DNA of 64,000 nucleotides from an uncultured Drancourtella sp. Lineage in GTDB: Bacteria; Bacillota; Clostridia; Lachnospirales; Lachnospiraceae. The stretch is from the NCBI GenBank assembly GCA_937880845.1, contig CALFLL010000024.1, forward strand, positions 4,582-68,581, read 5' to 3'. Position numbers and translations under genes: made by a program. A model generated the notes under the pieces. It had not been told where the DNA came from. It ran no database searches and saw nothing but the letters and a program-made list of their open reading frames with translations. How positions within the stretch are numbered: the stretch's first letter is position 1; the number at the start of each line of letters is the position of its first letter. This document shows, piece by piece, positions 42,751 through 52,228 of this stretch.

Positions 42751-44538
42751 CTAGATTTCTCTTGTGTATTTTCTTAACCATTCTTTTTCTTCATTGTCGA
42801 GATATGGAGAAATTTTTTCATATACAGTATGGTGATAATCGTTCAGCAGTTTCTTTTCTTCTGCCGTCATGATATCAGGATTGATGGCATCCAAATCCAT
42901 CGGAATGTATGTGATCGGTTCAAAATACATGAACTGTCCATACTCGTTTTTCTCACCTTCGTGTGTAAGAAGTTCGTTCTCAAGACGGATTCCGTGGCTT
43001 CCTTCAATATAGATACCAGGTTCATCTGTAATGATCATGCCTTTTTCAAATGGCTGAGTTTCACCTGCACGGTATTGCCATCTGAATCCTGTAGGACCTT
43101 CATGGATATTCAGGAGATATCCTACACCATGACCTGTTCCGTGATTGAAGTTTAAGTTTCTGTCCCAGAACGGTTTTCTTGCAAGAAGATCAAGGTTCAT
43201 TCCTGTACATCCTTTTAAGAAACGAGCACTTGCAAGAGAAAGGTTGCTGATAGCAACTAAGGTAAAATGATCTTTCATGATCTGAGGAATTTCTCCGAGT
43301 GCATAAGTACGGGTTACGTCGGTAGAACCTTCGTAGAATCCGGCACCTGTATCTGTCAGGAAAAGACCGCCTTCTTTTAATTCCACATCTGTTTCAGGTG
43401 AAGAGGTGTAGTGTACGATTGCTCCATGTTCTCCGTAAGAGCTGATTGGTTCAAAGCTTGGACGGATAAAGTTACCCTGCTCTGCACGGAATTCATCCAG
43501 TTTGTCGGAAGCACTCATTTCTGTAATGGTCATTTTGCCTACATTTTCTTTCAGCCATTTCATGAATTTTACATGAGCAACGCTGTCTTTGATCTGAGCA
43601 ACACGGATGTTTTCGATTTCCACTTCGTTTTTTACTGCTTTAAAAAGGATTTCAGGGTTGCGTTCCTCTACTTTTGCAACACCTTCCGGAATATTGTTAT
43701 ATAAAGCATAGTTTAATCTTGCAGGGTCGATAAGAAGCACTTCGTCTTTTCCTACTTTTTTGATATCTTCGTAGATATCGTTGTAAGGATGAAGGACAAC
43801 GCCGTCTTTTGCAAGATCCGATTTGATTTCGTCGTTTAATTTTGCTTCGTTGATGTACAAATCAACTTTATCCATAGTAATGATTGCATAAGATAAAACA
43901 AGTGGGAAGAATTCAATATCATTTCCACGAATATTTAATGTCCAACAAATATCATCCAACGTAGTAAGTACGTGGGAAGTAGCACCTGCTTTTTTCATTT
44001 CTTCACGGATGCGGCCAAGTTTGGAAGCAACTGTTTCGCCTGTATATTTTACATCTAATGCAAAAACAGGTTCTTCAGAAAGAGCCGGACGATCTTCCCA
44101 TACTATATCGATCAAATCGTAGTCGTAGATGATCTTTCCGTTCTTCTCGTGTGCAATAGCTTCGTATTCCTGTCCTTCTCCCATGGAAACAACACGTCCG
44201 TCAAATCCGATGATTCCGTTTTCAGGAAGAGTTTCAACAAGATATTCATGAATTGTAGGAACACCAGGTTCACCCATTTTCATCAGTTCGACCGTACTTC
44301 CTTCCAACTGTTTTGCAGCCTGGATGAAATATCTTCCGTCTGTCCAAAGACGTGCATCTGTCTTTGTGATGATAGCCGTTCCGGCAGATCCTGAGAAACC
44401 GGTAATGAATTTTCTTGCTTTAAAATGTTCTCCGACATATTCGCTTTGATGGAAATCTGCTGTCGGGACAATGTACATGTCAATTCCTTTTTCTTCCATC
44501 AAAGAGCGTAATTTTTCAATTCTTTCAGGTACATTCAT
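42751..44538 (-). CDS. Xaa-Pro aminopeptidase (M24B)
   Basis: 595 residues from ATG 44538, preceded by AAGGAGGTTTTTAATC; upstream in-frame codons lack a site. It has a creatinase-like N-domain (MNVPERIEKLRSLMEEKGID), a second creatinase_N-type domain and a C-terminal pita-bread M24 domain. Metal ligands are visible in LTDTGAGFYEGSTDVTRT, FNHGTGHGVGY, GMIITDEPGIY and the final E-rich segment. It removes the N-terminal residue from peptides with Pro in second place. The three-domain form of about 600 residues is normal in Firmicutes. Confidence 0.92.
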   Translation of the reverse strand: MNVPERIEKLRSLMEEKGIDMYIVPTADFHQSEYVGEHFKARKFITGFSGSAGTAIITKTDARLWTDGRYFIQAAKQLEGSTVELMKMGEPGVPTIHEYLVETLPENGIIGFDGRVVSMGEGQEYEAIAHEKNGKIIYDYDLIDIVWEDRPALSEEPVFALDVKYTGETVASKLGRIREEMKKAGATSHVLTTLDDICWTLNIRGNDIEFFPLVLSYAIITMDKVDLYINEAKLNDEIKSDLAKDGVVLHPYNDIYEDIKKVGKDEVLLIDPARLNYALYNNIPEGVAKVEERNPEILFKAVKNEVEIENIRVAQIKDSVAHVKFMKWLKENVGKMTITEMSASDKLDEFRAEQGNFIRPSFEPISSYGEHGAIVHYTSSPETDVELKEGGLFLTDTGAGFYEGSTDVTRTYALGEIPQIMKDHFTLVAISNLSLASARFLKGCTGMNLDLLARKPFWDRNLNFNHGTGHGVGYLLNIHEGPTGFRWQYRAGETQPFEKGMIITDEPGIYIEGSHGIRLENELLTHEGEKNEYGQFMYFEPITYIPMDLDAINPDIMTAEEKKLLNDYHHTVYEKISPYLDNEEKEWLRKYTREI

Positions 44539-44698
44539 GATTAAAAACCTCCTTGTGTCTGGTATATATACCAAGTTCAACACGTTTATTATAACACAAA
44601 TCAAAGGGAAGGGTTAGTGTTATTTTCTGAAAGTTATGATATACTGCATTTTATATGACGGAAACAGGAATATGACATAAGGAAAGGTAGAATACAAA

Positions 44699-45553
44699 AT
44701 GAGGAAGTATGAAAAATCAATCATTCCGGTGATTGAATATAATTATCAAAACCTTACATCCATAGAAAGAACCATAGCGGATTTTTTTATCCAAAATAAA
44801 GAGAAAACAGATTTATCAGCCAAAGCGGTAGCTGAAAAAATTTTTGTATCGGAGGCATCTCTTTCCAGATTTGCAAAAAAATGCGGATATAGGGGATACC
44901 GGGAGTTTATTTATCAGTATGAAGCAACGTTTCAGGAAGGAATCAGAGAAACGGTAAACGAAAATAGAAGGAAGGTGTTGGATGCCTATCAGGAAATATT
45001 AAACAAAGCGTATAACCTGGTGGATGATCAAAAATTTAGAAAAGTGAGCCGGATGATGACAAAGGCAGACCGGATTTTTGTATGTGGAGTCGGTAGTTCG
45101 GGAATTGTAGCAAGAGAAACGGAACTTCGCTTTATGAGGATCGGGATTAATATCAATTCTCTTGTGGACAGAGATATGATCCGAATGCGTACCGTGTTCC
45201 AGGATGAAACCTCCCTTGTGATGGGGCTGAGTATGAAAGGAGAAACAAGGGAAGTGCAGTATTTTCTCAGGGAATCTCATAAAAGAAAAGCAAAATGTAT
45301 TCTTGTGACGGCAAGGAACAATCCGGAATTTCGGGAATACTGTGATGAGATCATTTATGTTCCGGCATTAAAGAACCTGGACTGGGGGGAATTAATCTCA
45401 CCGCAGTTTCCGATGCTTGTTATGATGGATATTTTATATACGTATTGTCTGGAACAAAATAAAGACAAAACGGAGCGTTTTCTTGAGGATACGGCAAAGG
45501 CACTTCACGAGCAAGAAGAAACAGGTCTTGACAATGATGAGGAAATCCGTTAG
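44699..45553 (+). CDS. RpiR-family transcriptional regulator (HTH + SIS)
   Basis: 284 residues: an HTH_6 domain (about 1-80; LSAKAVAEKIFVSEASLSRF is the recognition region) and a C-terminal SIS sugar-phosphate binding domain (about 110-240; FVCGVGSSGIVARETELRF and LVMGLSMKGETREVQYF). RpiR proteins sense phosphosugars and regulate sugar or amino-sugar genes. No sugar operon is adjacent; it is divergent from the aminopeptidase and just upstream of tyrS, so its target is unknown. Start follows GGAAAGGTAGAATACAAA. Confidence 0.88.
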   Translation: MRKYEKSIIPVIEYNYQNLTSIERTIADFFIQNKEKTDLSAKAVAEKIFVSEASLSRFAKKCGYRGYREFIYQYEATFQEGIRETVNENRRKVLDAYQEILNKAYNLVDDQKFRKVSRMMTKADRIFVCGVGSSGIVARETELRFMRIGININSLVDRDMIRMRTVFQDETSLVMGLSMKGETREVQYFLRESHKRKAKCILVTARNNPEFREYCDEIIYVPALKNLDWGELISPQFPMLVMMDILYTYCLEQNKDKTERFLEDTAKALHEQEETGLDNDEEIR

Positions 45554-45556
45554 TAT
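45528..45556 (+). promoter_or_regulatory. Promoter for the tyrS T-box leader
   Basis: TTGACA (45528-45533), 17-nt spacer, TAGTAT (45551-45556), overlapping the end of the RpiR gene. Initiation near 45563 gives a leader of about 310 nt. Confidence 0.6.
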
Positions 45557-45577
45557 TACAATAAATAATTGAATCAC

Positions 45578-45849
45578 AAAAGGCTAAGAAAAGAAGAAGT
45601 AACAGCAGATTAGGTTCAAACAGAAAGTTACCGGTTGATGAGAGGTGCGGGAAAGGTTTGTTGTGAATACATCTTGGAGCTTCACACCGAAAGAAGAGTA
45701 GGCTGTGACGGAAGCGCACACGTTATTGTGCGGAGAGATTTCCAGATAGATGTGTCGGAGATGTCTTATGGAGCCGGAATATGTTCCGGGAATAAAGGTG
45801 GTACCACGAGTTTATACCCTCGTCCTTTCATTAGGGCGGGGGATTTTTT
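45578..45849 (+). promoter_or_regulatory. T-box riboswitch (tRNA-Tyr) controlling tyrS
   Basis: The leader contains an AAAAGAAGAAGTAAC element at the start of stem I and a specifier region GTGAATACATC with the tyrosine codon TAC at 45668-45670. The invariant T-box AATAAAGGTGGTACCACG is at 45791-45808. A terminator follows (45817-45849; CCCTCGTCCT with AGGGCGGGGG, then TTTTTT). Uncharged tRNA-Tyr should bind and favour the antiterminator. The TAC specifier agrees with the downstream tyrosyl-tRNA synthetase. Confidence 0.93.
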
Positions 45850-45874
45850 AGTTTTTAAGAAAAGAGGAAAAGAA

Positions 45875-47095
45875 ATGCAGATTTACGAAGAATTACAGGC
45901 AAGAGGGCTGATTGCCCAGGTAACGGATGAAGAAGAAATCAGGGAATTGATCAATAATGGGAAGGCTACCTTTTACATCGGGTTTGACCCGACTGCAGAC
46001 AGCCTTCATGTAGGACATTTCATGGCACTTTGCCTGATGAAACGTCTTCAGATGGCAGGAAACAAGCCAATCGCTCTGATCGGAGGAGGAACAGGATATA
46101 TCGGAGATCCATCCGGACGTACGGATATGCGTTCCATGATGACACCGGAGCAGATCCAACATAACTGTGACTGCTTTAAAAAACAGATGAGCAAATTTAT
46201 TGATTTTTCCGATGGAAAAGCGCTGATGGTAAACAATGCGGATTGGCTCCTTGAGCTGAATTATGTGGAAATGTTAAGAGAAGTAGGGCCGCATTTCAGT
46301 GTCAATAACATGCTCAGAGCAGAGTGCTACAAACAGAGAATGGAAAAAGGCTTAAGTTTTCTGGAATTTAACTACATGATCATGCAGAGTTACGACTTTT
46401 ATATGTTATACCAGAAATACGGATGTAATATGCAGTTTGGCGGGGATGACCAGTGGTCCAATATGCTTGGGGGAACAGAACTGATCCGTCGTAAATTAGG
46501 AAAGAATGCCTGTGCCATGACTATCACGCTTCTTCTGAATTCAGAAGGAAAGAAAATGGGGAAAACACAGTCCGGAGCAGTATGGCTTGATCCGGAAAAG
46601 ACCTCTCCGTTTGAATTTTATCAGTATTGGAGAAATGTCGCGGATGCAGATGTTCTGAAATGTATCCGTATGTTGACATTCCTTCCGTTGGAAGAAATCG
46701 ATGCCATGGATAAATGGGAAGGAAGCGAGCTTAACAAAGCAAAAGAAATCCTTGCATTTGAGTTGACCAAGTTGGTTCACGGAGAAGAAGAAGCAAAGAA
46801 AGCACAGGAAAGTGCAAGAGCATTGTTCTCAAGCGGAAATGCTGCTGACATGCCGACATGCGAACTGACGGAAGAAGACTTTACGGAAGGTAAGATTGAT
46901 ATCCTGACACTTCTTCACAAAAGCGGACTTGTTCCTTCAAAATCAGAGGCAAGACGTGCCGTTCAGCAGGGGGGAGCAGCCGTAAACGGAGAAAAGGTGA
47001 CAGACATTTATACTGCTTATACAAAGGAAGATTTTAAAGAAGATTTTGTATTAAGAAGAGGAAAGAAAAATTTCCGCAAGATTGTGGTGAAGTAA
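45875..47095 (+). CDS. tyrS: Tyrosyl-tRNA synthetase
   Basis: 406 residues from ATG 45875 (AGAGGAAAAGAA site); an upstream in-frame start would lie inside the T-box. The class I signatures are present: HVGHFM (HIGH-like, about residue 47) and KMGKTQSG (KMSKS-like, about 228). FGGDDQWSNMLGG and a C-terminal S4 domain (SKSEARRAVQQGGAAVNGEK) are also visible. It charges tRNA-Tyr. Expression is controlled by the preceding T-box. It is followed after 1 bp by a ZIP transporter gene. Confidence 0.96.
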   Translation: MQIYEELQARGLIAQVTDEEEIRELINNGKATFYIGFDPTADSLHVGHFMALCLMKRLQMAGNKPIALIGGGTGYIGDPSGRTDMRSMMTPEQIQHNCDCFKKQMSKFIDFSDGKALMVNNADWLLELNYVEMLREVGPHFSVNNMLRAECYKQRMEKGLSFLEFNYMIMQSYDFYMLYQKYGCNMQFGGDDQWSNMLGGTELIRRKLGKNACAMTITLLLNSEGKKMGKTQSGAVWLDPEKTSPFEFYQYWRNVADADVLKCIRMLTFLPLEEIDAMDKWEGSELNKAKEILAFELTKLVHGEEEAKKAQESARALFSSGNAADMPTCELTEEDFTEGKIDILTLLHKSGLVPSKSEARRAVQQGGAAVNGEKVTDIYTAYTKEDFKEDFVLRRGKKNFRKIVVK

Positions 47096-47096
47096 G

Positions 47097-47852
47097 ATGC
47101 CGGTATTGTTTACCATTGTCATATTGACTGCTCTGTCCGGTGTGGGAGGAACCGGACTTGGGGCTGTTTTGAGCACTACGGTGAGAAAAAACTCTGACAA
47201 GGCCATGAGTTTGCTTCTTAGCTTTGCAGCCGGTACCATGATCAGCGTGGTATGCTTTGACTTGTTTCACGATGCCCTTGAAACGGGCATGAGCAAGTTG
47301 GGAATCGGATTGTTTGTCGTGATCGGATTCATGACAGTGTACTTGCTGGAACGGATCATGGACGGAAAAGCGGAGCAGGCAAGAAACCGAATGAGCCGCA
47401 GAATGATGACGGCCGGAATTGCCATGATGGTTGCGGTTGCCTGCCATAACGTACCGGTGGGAATGAGCATAGGAGCATCTATGGTAACACACACAGATTT
47501 GCTTCACAGTCCGGCGGTGACATTTGCGATTTTTATCGGAATCCATAATATACCGGAAGGGATGGCAATTTGTGCCCCATTGCTAAGTGCAGGGATTTCA
47601 AAAGGAAAAGCGGTCTTTCTTACCGCATGCAGCGGAGCTGCCATTATTCTTGGAGGAATCCTTGGATACTGGATCGGCGATATGGGACAGATGGGGCTAG
47701 GAATCAGTTTAAGCTTTGCATCCGGTGCAATGCTGTATGTAAACTTTGGAGAAATCCTTCCTGAAGCCAATGAAAAATACAGAGGGAAACTTCCGGCATT
47801 TTTTACAGTGCTTGGCATGATTCTGGGGCTTATGTTTATCCATACACATTAA
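47097..47852 (+). CDS. ZIP-family divalent metal transporter
   Basis: 251 residues with about eight hydrophobic helices. ZIP signature segments are present: ACHNVPVGMSIGASMV in helix 4 and IGIHNIPEGMAICAPLLSAG in helix 5 (HN.PEG metal site). It should take up Zn, Fe or Mn from outside. It starts 1 bp after tyrS with no separate promoter, so it may be under the T-box; the pairing is odd functionally. A strong terminator follows at 47870. Confidence 0.88.
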   Translation: MPVLFTIVILTALSGVGGTGLGAVLSTTVRKNSDKAMSLLLSFAAGTMISVVCFDLFHDALETGMSKLGIGLFVVIGFMTVYLLERIMDGKAEQARNRMSRRMMTAGIAMMVAVACHNVPVGMSIGASMVTHTDLLHSPAVTFAIFIGIHNIPEGMAICAPLLSAGISKGKAVFLTACSGAAIILGGILGYWIGDMGQMGLGISLSFASGAMLYVNFGEILPEANEKYRGKLPAFFTVLGMILGLMFIHTH

Positions 47853-47869
47853 AATCATGAAATTTATAG

Positions 47870-47914
47870 AAAGAGTACGGTTTTCAATATAGATTGGAAA
47901 CCGTACTCTTTTTT
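47870..47914. terminator. Terminator after the ZIP gene
   Basis: AAAGAGTACGGTTT (47870-47883) pairs with AAACCGTACTCTTT (47898-47911), followed by TTT. It separates the tyrS unit from the NAD operon. Confidence 0.88.
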
Positions 47915-47925
47915 ACATAAATAAA

Positions 47926-47963
47926 ACAACTGTCTTGTCAGTTGTAAAAAATAGGTGTATAAT
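47926..47963 (+). promoter_or_regulatory. nadA promoter with overlapping NiaR-type operator
   Basis: TTGTCA (47935-47940), 17-nt spacer and TATAAT (47958-47963) form the promoter. The palindrome ACAACTGTCTTGTCAGTTGT (47926-47945; arms ACAACTG/CAGTTGT) covers the -35 and contains the TGTCTTG-CA core known from niacin-responsive NiaR operators. niaR is the last gene of the same operon, which suggests autoregulation by nicotinate. Confidence 0.72.
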
Positions 47964-47994
47964 GCCGGGTAAATGAAAAATCAGGGGGATTGAC

Positions 47995-48903
47995 ATGAAA
48001 GATTTAACAGAAGAAATAGAACAGTTAAAAAAAGAAAAGAATGCCGTGATCCTGGCACATTATTATGTACCGGATGAGGTACAGCAGATTGCGGATTATA
48101 CAGGAGATTCTTTTTATTTGAGTAAAAAAGCAAAAGAAACCGATGCAGATATGATCGTATTTGCAGGTGTTTCTTTTATGGGAGAAAGTGCAAAAATTTT
48201 AAATCCGACAAAAAAAGTACTGTTACCGGATGCATCGGCAGACTGTGCAATGGCTCATATGGCAGAGCCAGAGAAAATCAAAGAAATGAGAGAGGCATAC
48301 GATGATCTGGCAGTGGTATGTTATGTAAATTCCACGGCAGGATTAAAGCAGTATTCGGATGTATGCGTGACATCTGCCAATGCAGTAAAAGTGGTAAAAG
48401 CAATTCCGAATCACAATATTTTTTTTATTCCGGACAGACATCTTGGAAGTTTTGTGGCAAAACAGGTTCCGGAAAAACATATCATATTAAATGATGGTTA
48501 CTGTCCGGTACACCATCAGATTACACCAGAGGAGGTAAAAAGAGCAAAGGAAGAACATCAAAAAGCACTCGTTTTTGTACACCCGGAATGTACAAAAGAG
48601 GTTGTAGAACTTGCAGATTATGTGGGAAGTACGTCAGGAATCATAGATAAGGTTTCGCAAAGTCTGGAAAAAGAATTTTTGATCGGAACAGAACTTGGTG
48701 TGATGTATCAGCTGAAAAAGGAAAATCCGGATAAAACTTTTTATCCAATCCGTAAGGAACAATGCTGCCCTGATATGAAAAAGATAACCCTTGAGAAAGT
48801 CAGGGATTGTCTGAAAGAAGAAAAAAATGAAGTGCATGTACCAGACGAAGTCAGCAAAAAAGCAGCGGAGGCTATGGAAAAAATGCTGGAACTTGGAAAA
48901 TAG
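47995..48903 (+). CDS. nadA: Quinolinate synthase A
   Basis: 302 residues. The three cysteines that hold the 4Fe-4S cluster are visible in DASADCAMAHM, VHPECTKEV and EQCCPDMKK, with NSTAGLKQYSDVCVTSANAV and PDRHLGSFVA substrate motifs. The enzyme condenses iminoaspartate with dihydroxyacetone phosphate to quinolinate. It is the short form of about 300 residues usual in Clostridia. First gene of nadA-nadB-nadC-niaR; ATG follows CAGGGGGATTGAC. Confidence 0.95.
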   Translation: MKDLTEEIEQLKKEKNAVILAHYYVPDEVQQIADYTGDSFYLSKKAKETDADMIVFAGVSFMGESAKILNPTKKVLLPDASADCAMAHMAEPEKIKEMREAYDDLAVVCYVNSTAGLKQYSDVCVTSANAVKVVKAIPNHNIFFIPDRHLGSFVAKQVPEKHIILNDGYCPVHHQITPEEVKRAKEEHQKALVFVHPECTKEVVELADYVGSTSGIIDKVSQSLEKEFLIGTELGVMYQLKKENPDKTFYPIRKEQCCPDMKKITLEKVRDCLKEEKNEVHVPDEVSKKAAEAMEKMLELGK

Positions 48904-48917
48904 AAAGGGTGTTGGCA

Positions 48918-50225
48918 ATGAGAGAGAAAAAAACGGATATATTGATCGTAGGAACAGGAGCCAGCGGACTTTTTGCGGCATTACATTTTCCAAAAAACAG
49001 AAAGATTCTTATGATTACAAAAGAAGAAAAGAAAAGCAGTGATTCCTTCCTGGCACAAGGCGGAATCTGCGTATTGCGCGATGAAAAAGATTATGACAGT
49101 TTTATGGAAGATACCTTGAAGGCAGGACACTATGAAAACAGAGTGGAGTCCGTAGACATCATGATACGTTCTTCGCAGGAAGTTATTCGGGAATTAATCG
49201 GATATGGTGTGGATTTTACAAAGAAAGACGGAGAACTTACCTTTACAAGAGAGGGATGCCATTCCAGGCCGAGAATTCTGTTTCATGAGGATATTACAGG
49301 AGAAGAGATTACAAGTAAGCTCCTTTGGGAAGTAGAAAAACAGAAAAATATAGTGATTATGGAACATACGTCCATGCTTGATATTGTAGAAGAGGAAAAT
49401 AGGTGTCTGGGAGTGATTGCTTCTTTAAAAGATGGAGAAGATTTTTTTATACAGTCGGATTACACGATATTTGCAACCGGAGGAGTCGGAGGATTGTATA
49501 CACATTCTACAAATTATCCCCATCTGACCGGAGATGCTTTGGCAATCGCACTGAATCATGGAATCAGATTGGAAAACGTAGACTATATACAGATTCACCC
49601 GACTACTTTATATTCCAAGAAAAAAGGGCGACGGTTTTTGATTTCGGAGTCGGTCAGAGGAGAAGGGGCAAAGCTTTACGGTGCGGATGGAAGACGATTT
49701 GCCAATGAAGTGCTTCCAAGGGATGTTCTTACAAAAGAAATTGAAAAACAAATGGAAAAAGATCAAAAACCTTATGTATGGCTTGATATGACCGGACTTG
49801 GGGAAAAAGTGATCCTGGAACATTTTCCGCACATTTATGAGCGGTGTCTGGAGGAAGGATACGATGTAATGAAAGACTGGATCCCGGTGGTACCGGCTCA
49901 GCACTATTTTATGGGCGGGATTCATGTGGACAAAAACAGCATGACGACGATGGAACATCTTTATGCGGTAGGAGAAACAAGCTGTAACGGAGTACACGGT
50001 GCCAACCGTCTGGCCAGTAATTCTCTTTTGGAGAGCCTTGTGTTTGGAAAGCGGGCGGCAAATCATATCGAAGAAACATGGGAAGAAACCGGTCAGGATA
50101 CCGGAAAGATGGAACTATTGGCAAAAGACTCATGGGAAAACATAAAAAAACAAAAAGAGCGGCTTGCGGAAGTATATAAGCAGGAAGTGTTAGAAGAGAT
50201 GGAAAGGGTAAGGAAAGAAAGATGA
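48918..50225 (+). CDS. nadB: L-aspartate oxidase
   Basis: 435 residues from ATG 48918 (GAAAGGGTG site; GTG at 48909 is an alternative). It has the FAD-binding start DILIVGTGASGLFAALHF, SFLAQGGICVL, the EGCHSRPRILFHEDITGEEI segment, QIHPTTLYSK and the GANRLASNSLLESLVFGKRA end. It oxidises aspartate to iminoaspartate for NadA. The C-terminal helical domain is shortened compared with the 540-residue enterobacterial form, as in other Clostridia. It overlaps nadC by 4 bp. Confidence 0.94.
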   Translation: MREKKTDILIVGTGASGLFAALHFPKNRKILMITKEEKKSSDSFLAQGGICVLRDEKDYDSFMEDTLKAGHYENRVESVDIMIRSSQEVIRELIGYGVDFTKKDGELTFTREGCHSRPRILFHEDITGEEITSKLLWEVEKQKNIVIMEHTSMLDIVEEENRCLGVIASLKDGEDFFIQSDYTIFATGGVGGLYTHSTNYPHLTGDALAIALNHGIRLENVDYIQIHPTTLYSKKKGRRFLISESVRGEGAKLYGADGRRFANEVLPRDVLTKEIEKQMEKDQKPYVWLDMTGLGEKVILEHFPHIYERCLEEGYDVMKDWIPVVPAQHYFMGGIHVDKNSMTTMEHLYAVGETSCNGVHGANRLASNSLLESLVFGKRAANHIEETWEETGQDTGKMELLAKDSWENIKKQKERLAEVYKQEVLEEMERVRKER

Positions 50226-51082
50226 ATGAAATAACAATGAAGATAAATGCGGATGAACTCATTATGCAGGCACTTCGGGAAGATATCACAAGCGAGGACA
50301 TTACAACAAATGCAGTGATGAGGACCTGTCAGAAAGGGACAGCAGACCTGCTTTGCAAACAGGACGGTGTGATTGCGGGATTATGGGTATTTGAAAGAGT
50401 GTTTACGCTGTTGGATTCCCAAACTATTGTAAAATGTTTTGTAAAAGACGGAGATGAAGTGAAAAAAGGACAGTTATTGGCAACCGTGACAGGAGATATC
50501 AGGGTTCTTCTTTCCGGAGAACGGACGGCACTGAATTATCTTCAGAGAATGAGCGGGATTGCCACTTATACAAAACAGGTTGCAAAACTTCTGGAAGGAA
50601 CGAAAACGAAATTGCTTGATACAAGAAAAACCACACCGAATATGCGTCTGTTTGAAAAATATGCAGTTAAAGTCGGAGGAGGACAAAATCACAGATATAA
50701 TCTATCAGATGGGATTCTTTTAAAAGATAATCACATCGGTGCGGCAGGAAGTGTTAAAAAGGCGATAGAAATGGCGAAAGAATATGCTCCGTTTGTAAGA
50801 AAGATTGAAGTGGAAACAGAAAATATGGATATGGTAAAGGAAGCTTTGGAGGCGGGAGCCGATATTATCATGCTTGACAACATGACGCCGGAAATGATGA
50901 AAGAGGCAGTAGCATATATTGATGGAAGAGCAATAACAGAATGTTCCGGCAATGTGACAAAAGAAAATGCCCAAAGACTGGCAATGACAGGTGTCGATTA
51001 TATTTCTAGCGGAGCGTTGACACATTCTGCACCAATCCTTGACATTTCTCTGAAAAATCTTCACCCTTTATCTGAAATATGA
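50222..51082 (+). CDS. nadC: Nicotinate-nucleotide pyrophosphorylase (carboxylating)
   Basis: 286 residues. QPRTase motifs: RTALNYLQRMSGIATYTKQV, LDTRKTTPNMRLFEKYAVKV with the phosphate-binding Arg/Lys, GGGQNHRYNLSDGILLKDNH and the C-terminal IDYISSGALTHSAPILDISL (VDYISSG here). It converts quinolinate and PRPP to nicotinate mononucleotide. Start overlaps nadB (ATGA). Completes the de novo branch of NAD synthesis. Confidence 0.96.
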   Translation: MNEITMKINADELIMQALREDITSEDITTNAVMRTCQKGTADLLCKQDGVIAGLWVFERVFTLLDSQTIVKCFVKDGDEVKKGQLLATVTGDIRVLLSGERTALNYLQRMSGIATYTKQVAKLLEGTKTKLLDTRKTTPNMRLFEKYAVKVGGGQNHRYNLSDGILLKDNHIGAAGSVKKAIEMAKEYAPFVRKIEVETENMDMVKEALEAGADIIMLDNMTPEMMKEAVAYIDGRAITECSGNVTKENAQRLAMTGVDYISSGALTHSAPILDISLKNLHPLSEI

Positions 51083-51122
51083 TATAACTTTCTATGAAAT
51101 AGATTGGAAAGGACAAAGATAT

Positions 51123-51647
51123 ATGGACGGAGAAAAACGCAGAAAGGAAATCTTAACAACGCTGAAAGAAAGTAAGACCCCTGTTCCGGGAACAAAACTT
51201 GCAGGCCTGTTTTCCGTAAGCAGGCAGGTGATCGTGCAGGATATTGCGGTTTTAAGAGCGGCAGGATATAACATTATATCCACTTACAGAGGATATCTGT
51301 GTCAGGATGGAAAAAATACACAAAGGATTTTTTGTGTTTCACATACGGATAATGAAATAGAGGAGGAATTGAACACCATCGTAGATTTCGGCGGTACGGC
51401 AGAGGATGTCTTCATCCATCATAATGTATATGGGACGTTGAGGGCGGAATTGTCAATCCATTCCAGAAAGCAAGTACAGGACTTCATTAAAGAAATACGT
51501 TCGGGACAATCCAGTCCTTTGAAAAATATTACATATGGAAGACATTATCATACCATCAGTGCAGAAAACGAAGAGATACTGGATGCTATCGAAGAAGAAC
51601 TGAAAAAGAAAAATTTTATGGCAGAAGAGAGCTGCGATGTGGTATAA
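51123..51647 (+). CDS. niaR: Niacin-responsive transcriptional repressor NiaR
   Basis: 174 residues: an N-terminal HTH_11 winged helix (RRKEILTTLKESKTPVPGTK...VSRQVIVQDIAVLRAAGYNI) and a C-terminal 3H domain with its conserved histidines in VFIHHNVYG, ELSIHSRK and YGRHYHTISA, which bind nickel/zinc and niacin. It represses NAD synthesis and niacin uptake genes when niacin is ample. It is the last gene of the operon it probably controls. Start follows GGAAAGGACAAAGAT. Confidence 0.93.
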   Translation: MDGEKRRKEILTTLKESKTPVPGTKLAGLFSVSRQVIVQDIAVLRAAGYNIISTYRGYLCQDGKNTQRIFCVSHTDNEIEEELNTIVDFGGTAEDVFIHHNVYGTLRAELSIHSRKQVQDFIKEIRSGQSSPLKNITYGRHYHTISAENEEILDAIEEELKKKNFMAEESCDVV

Positions 51648-51681
51648 TCAGAATATTCAGAACGGAAAGGAGATCGATTAT

Positions 51682-52188
51682 ATGTCTTGGAAAGAAATCA
51701 AACCGGAAGAATGGAATATGAATCCATTTCAAACAATCGGAAAAGAATGGATGCTTATTTCGGCAGGAACAAAAGAAAACCTTAATACCATGACGGCAAG
51801 CTGGGGAGGTGTAGGAGTTATCTGGGGAAAACCATCTGCGACAGCTTATATCCGCCAGACAAGATATACGAAAGAATTCGTAGACCGGGAAGAATACTTT
51901 ACACTTTCCTTTTTTGATGAATCCTATAGAAATGCTTTAAACCTTTGCGGAAAAGTTTCTGGAAGAGATACAGATAAGATAAAAGAAGCAGGACTTACAC
52001 CTTGTGAAGCGGGAGAATCGGTAGGGTTTGAAGAGGCAAATGTGATTGTCGTCTGTAAAAAACAATACCATCATTTCTTAAGTCCGGAAGGATTTGATGT
52101 TAAAGAAAATGATACAAAATGGTATTCGGACAGAGATTATCACACGATGTATATCGGATCTATCGAGAAAATTTTTGTGAAAGCTTAG
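51682..52188 (+). CDS. Flavin reductase-like (FMN-binding) protein
   Basis: 168 residues from ATG 51682 (GGAAAGGAGATCGATTAT). It resembles the small flavin-reductase/FMN-binding split-barrel proteins: NPFQTIGKEWMLISAG, NTMTASWGGVGVIWGKP, AYIRQTRYTKEFVDREEYFT and the DYHTMYIGSIEKIFVK end. Such proteins bind FMN and reduce flavin or small substrates; the actual substrate is unknown. It may be read through from niaR (34-bp gap) and is closed by the terminator at 52197. Confidence 0.82.
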   Translation: MSWKEIKPEEWNMNPFQTIGKEWMLISAGTKENLNTMTASWGGVGVIWGKPSATAYIRQTRYTKEFVDREEYFTLSFFDESYRNALNLCGKVSGRDTDKIKEAGLTPCEAGESVGFEEANVIVVCKKQYHHFLSPEGFDVKENDTKWYSDRDYHTMYIGSIEKIFVKA

Positions 52189-52196
52189 TAAGAATG

Positions 52197-52228
52197 AAAA
52201 CAAGGGCGGGATTTCCGCCCTTGTTTTT
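52197..52228 (+). terminator. Terminator after the flavin-reductase-like gene
   Basis: AACAAGGGCGG (52199-52209) pairs with CCGCCCTTGTT (52215-52225), followed by TTTTT ending at 52228. Stem of 11 bp with a short loop. Confidence 0.88.
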
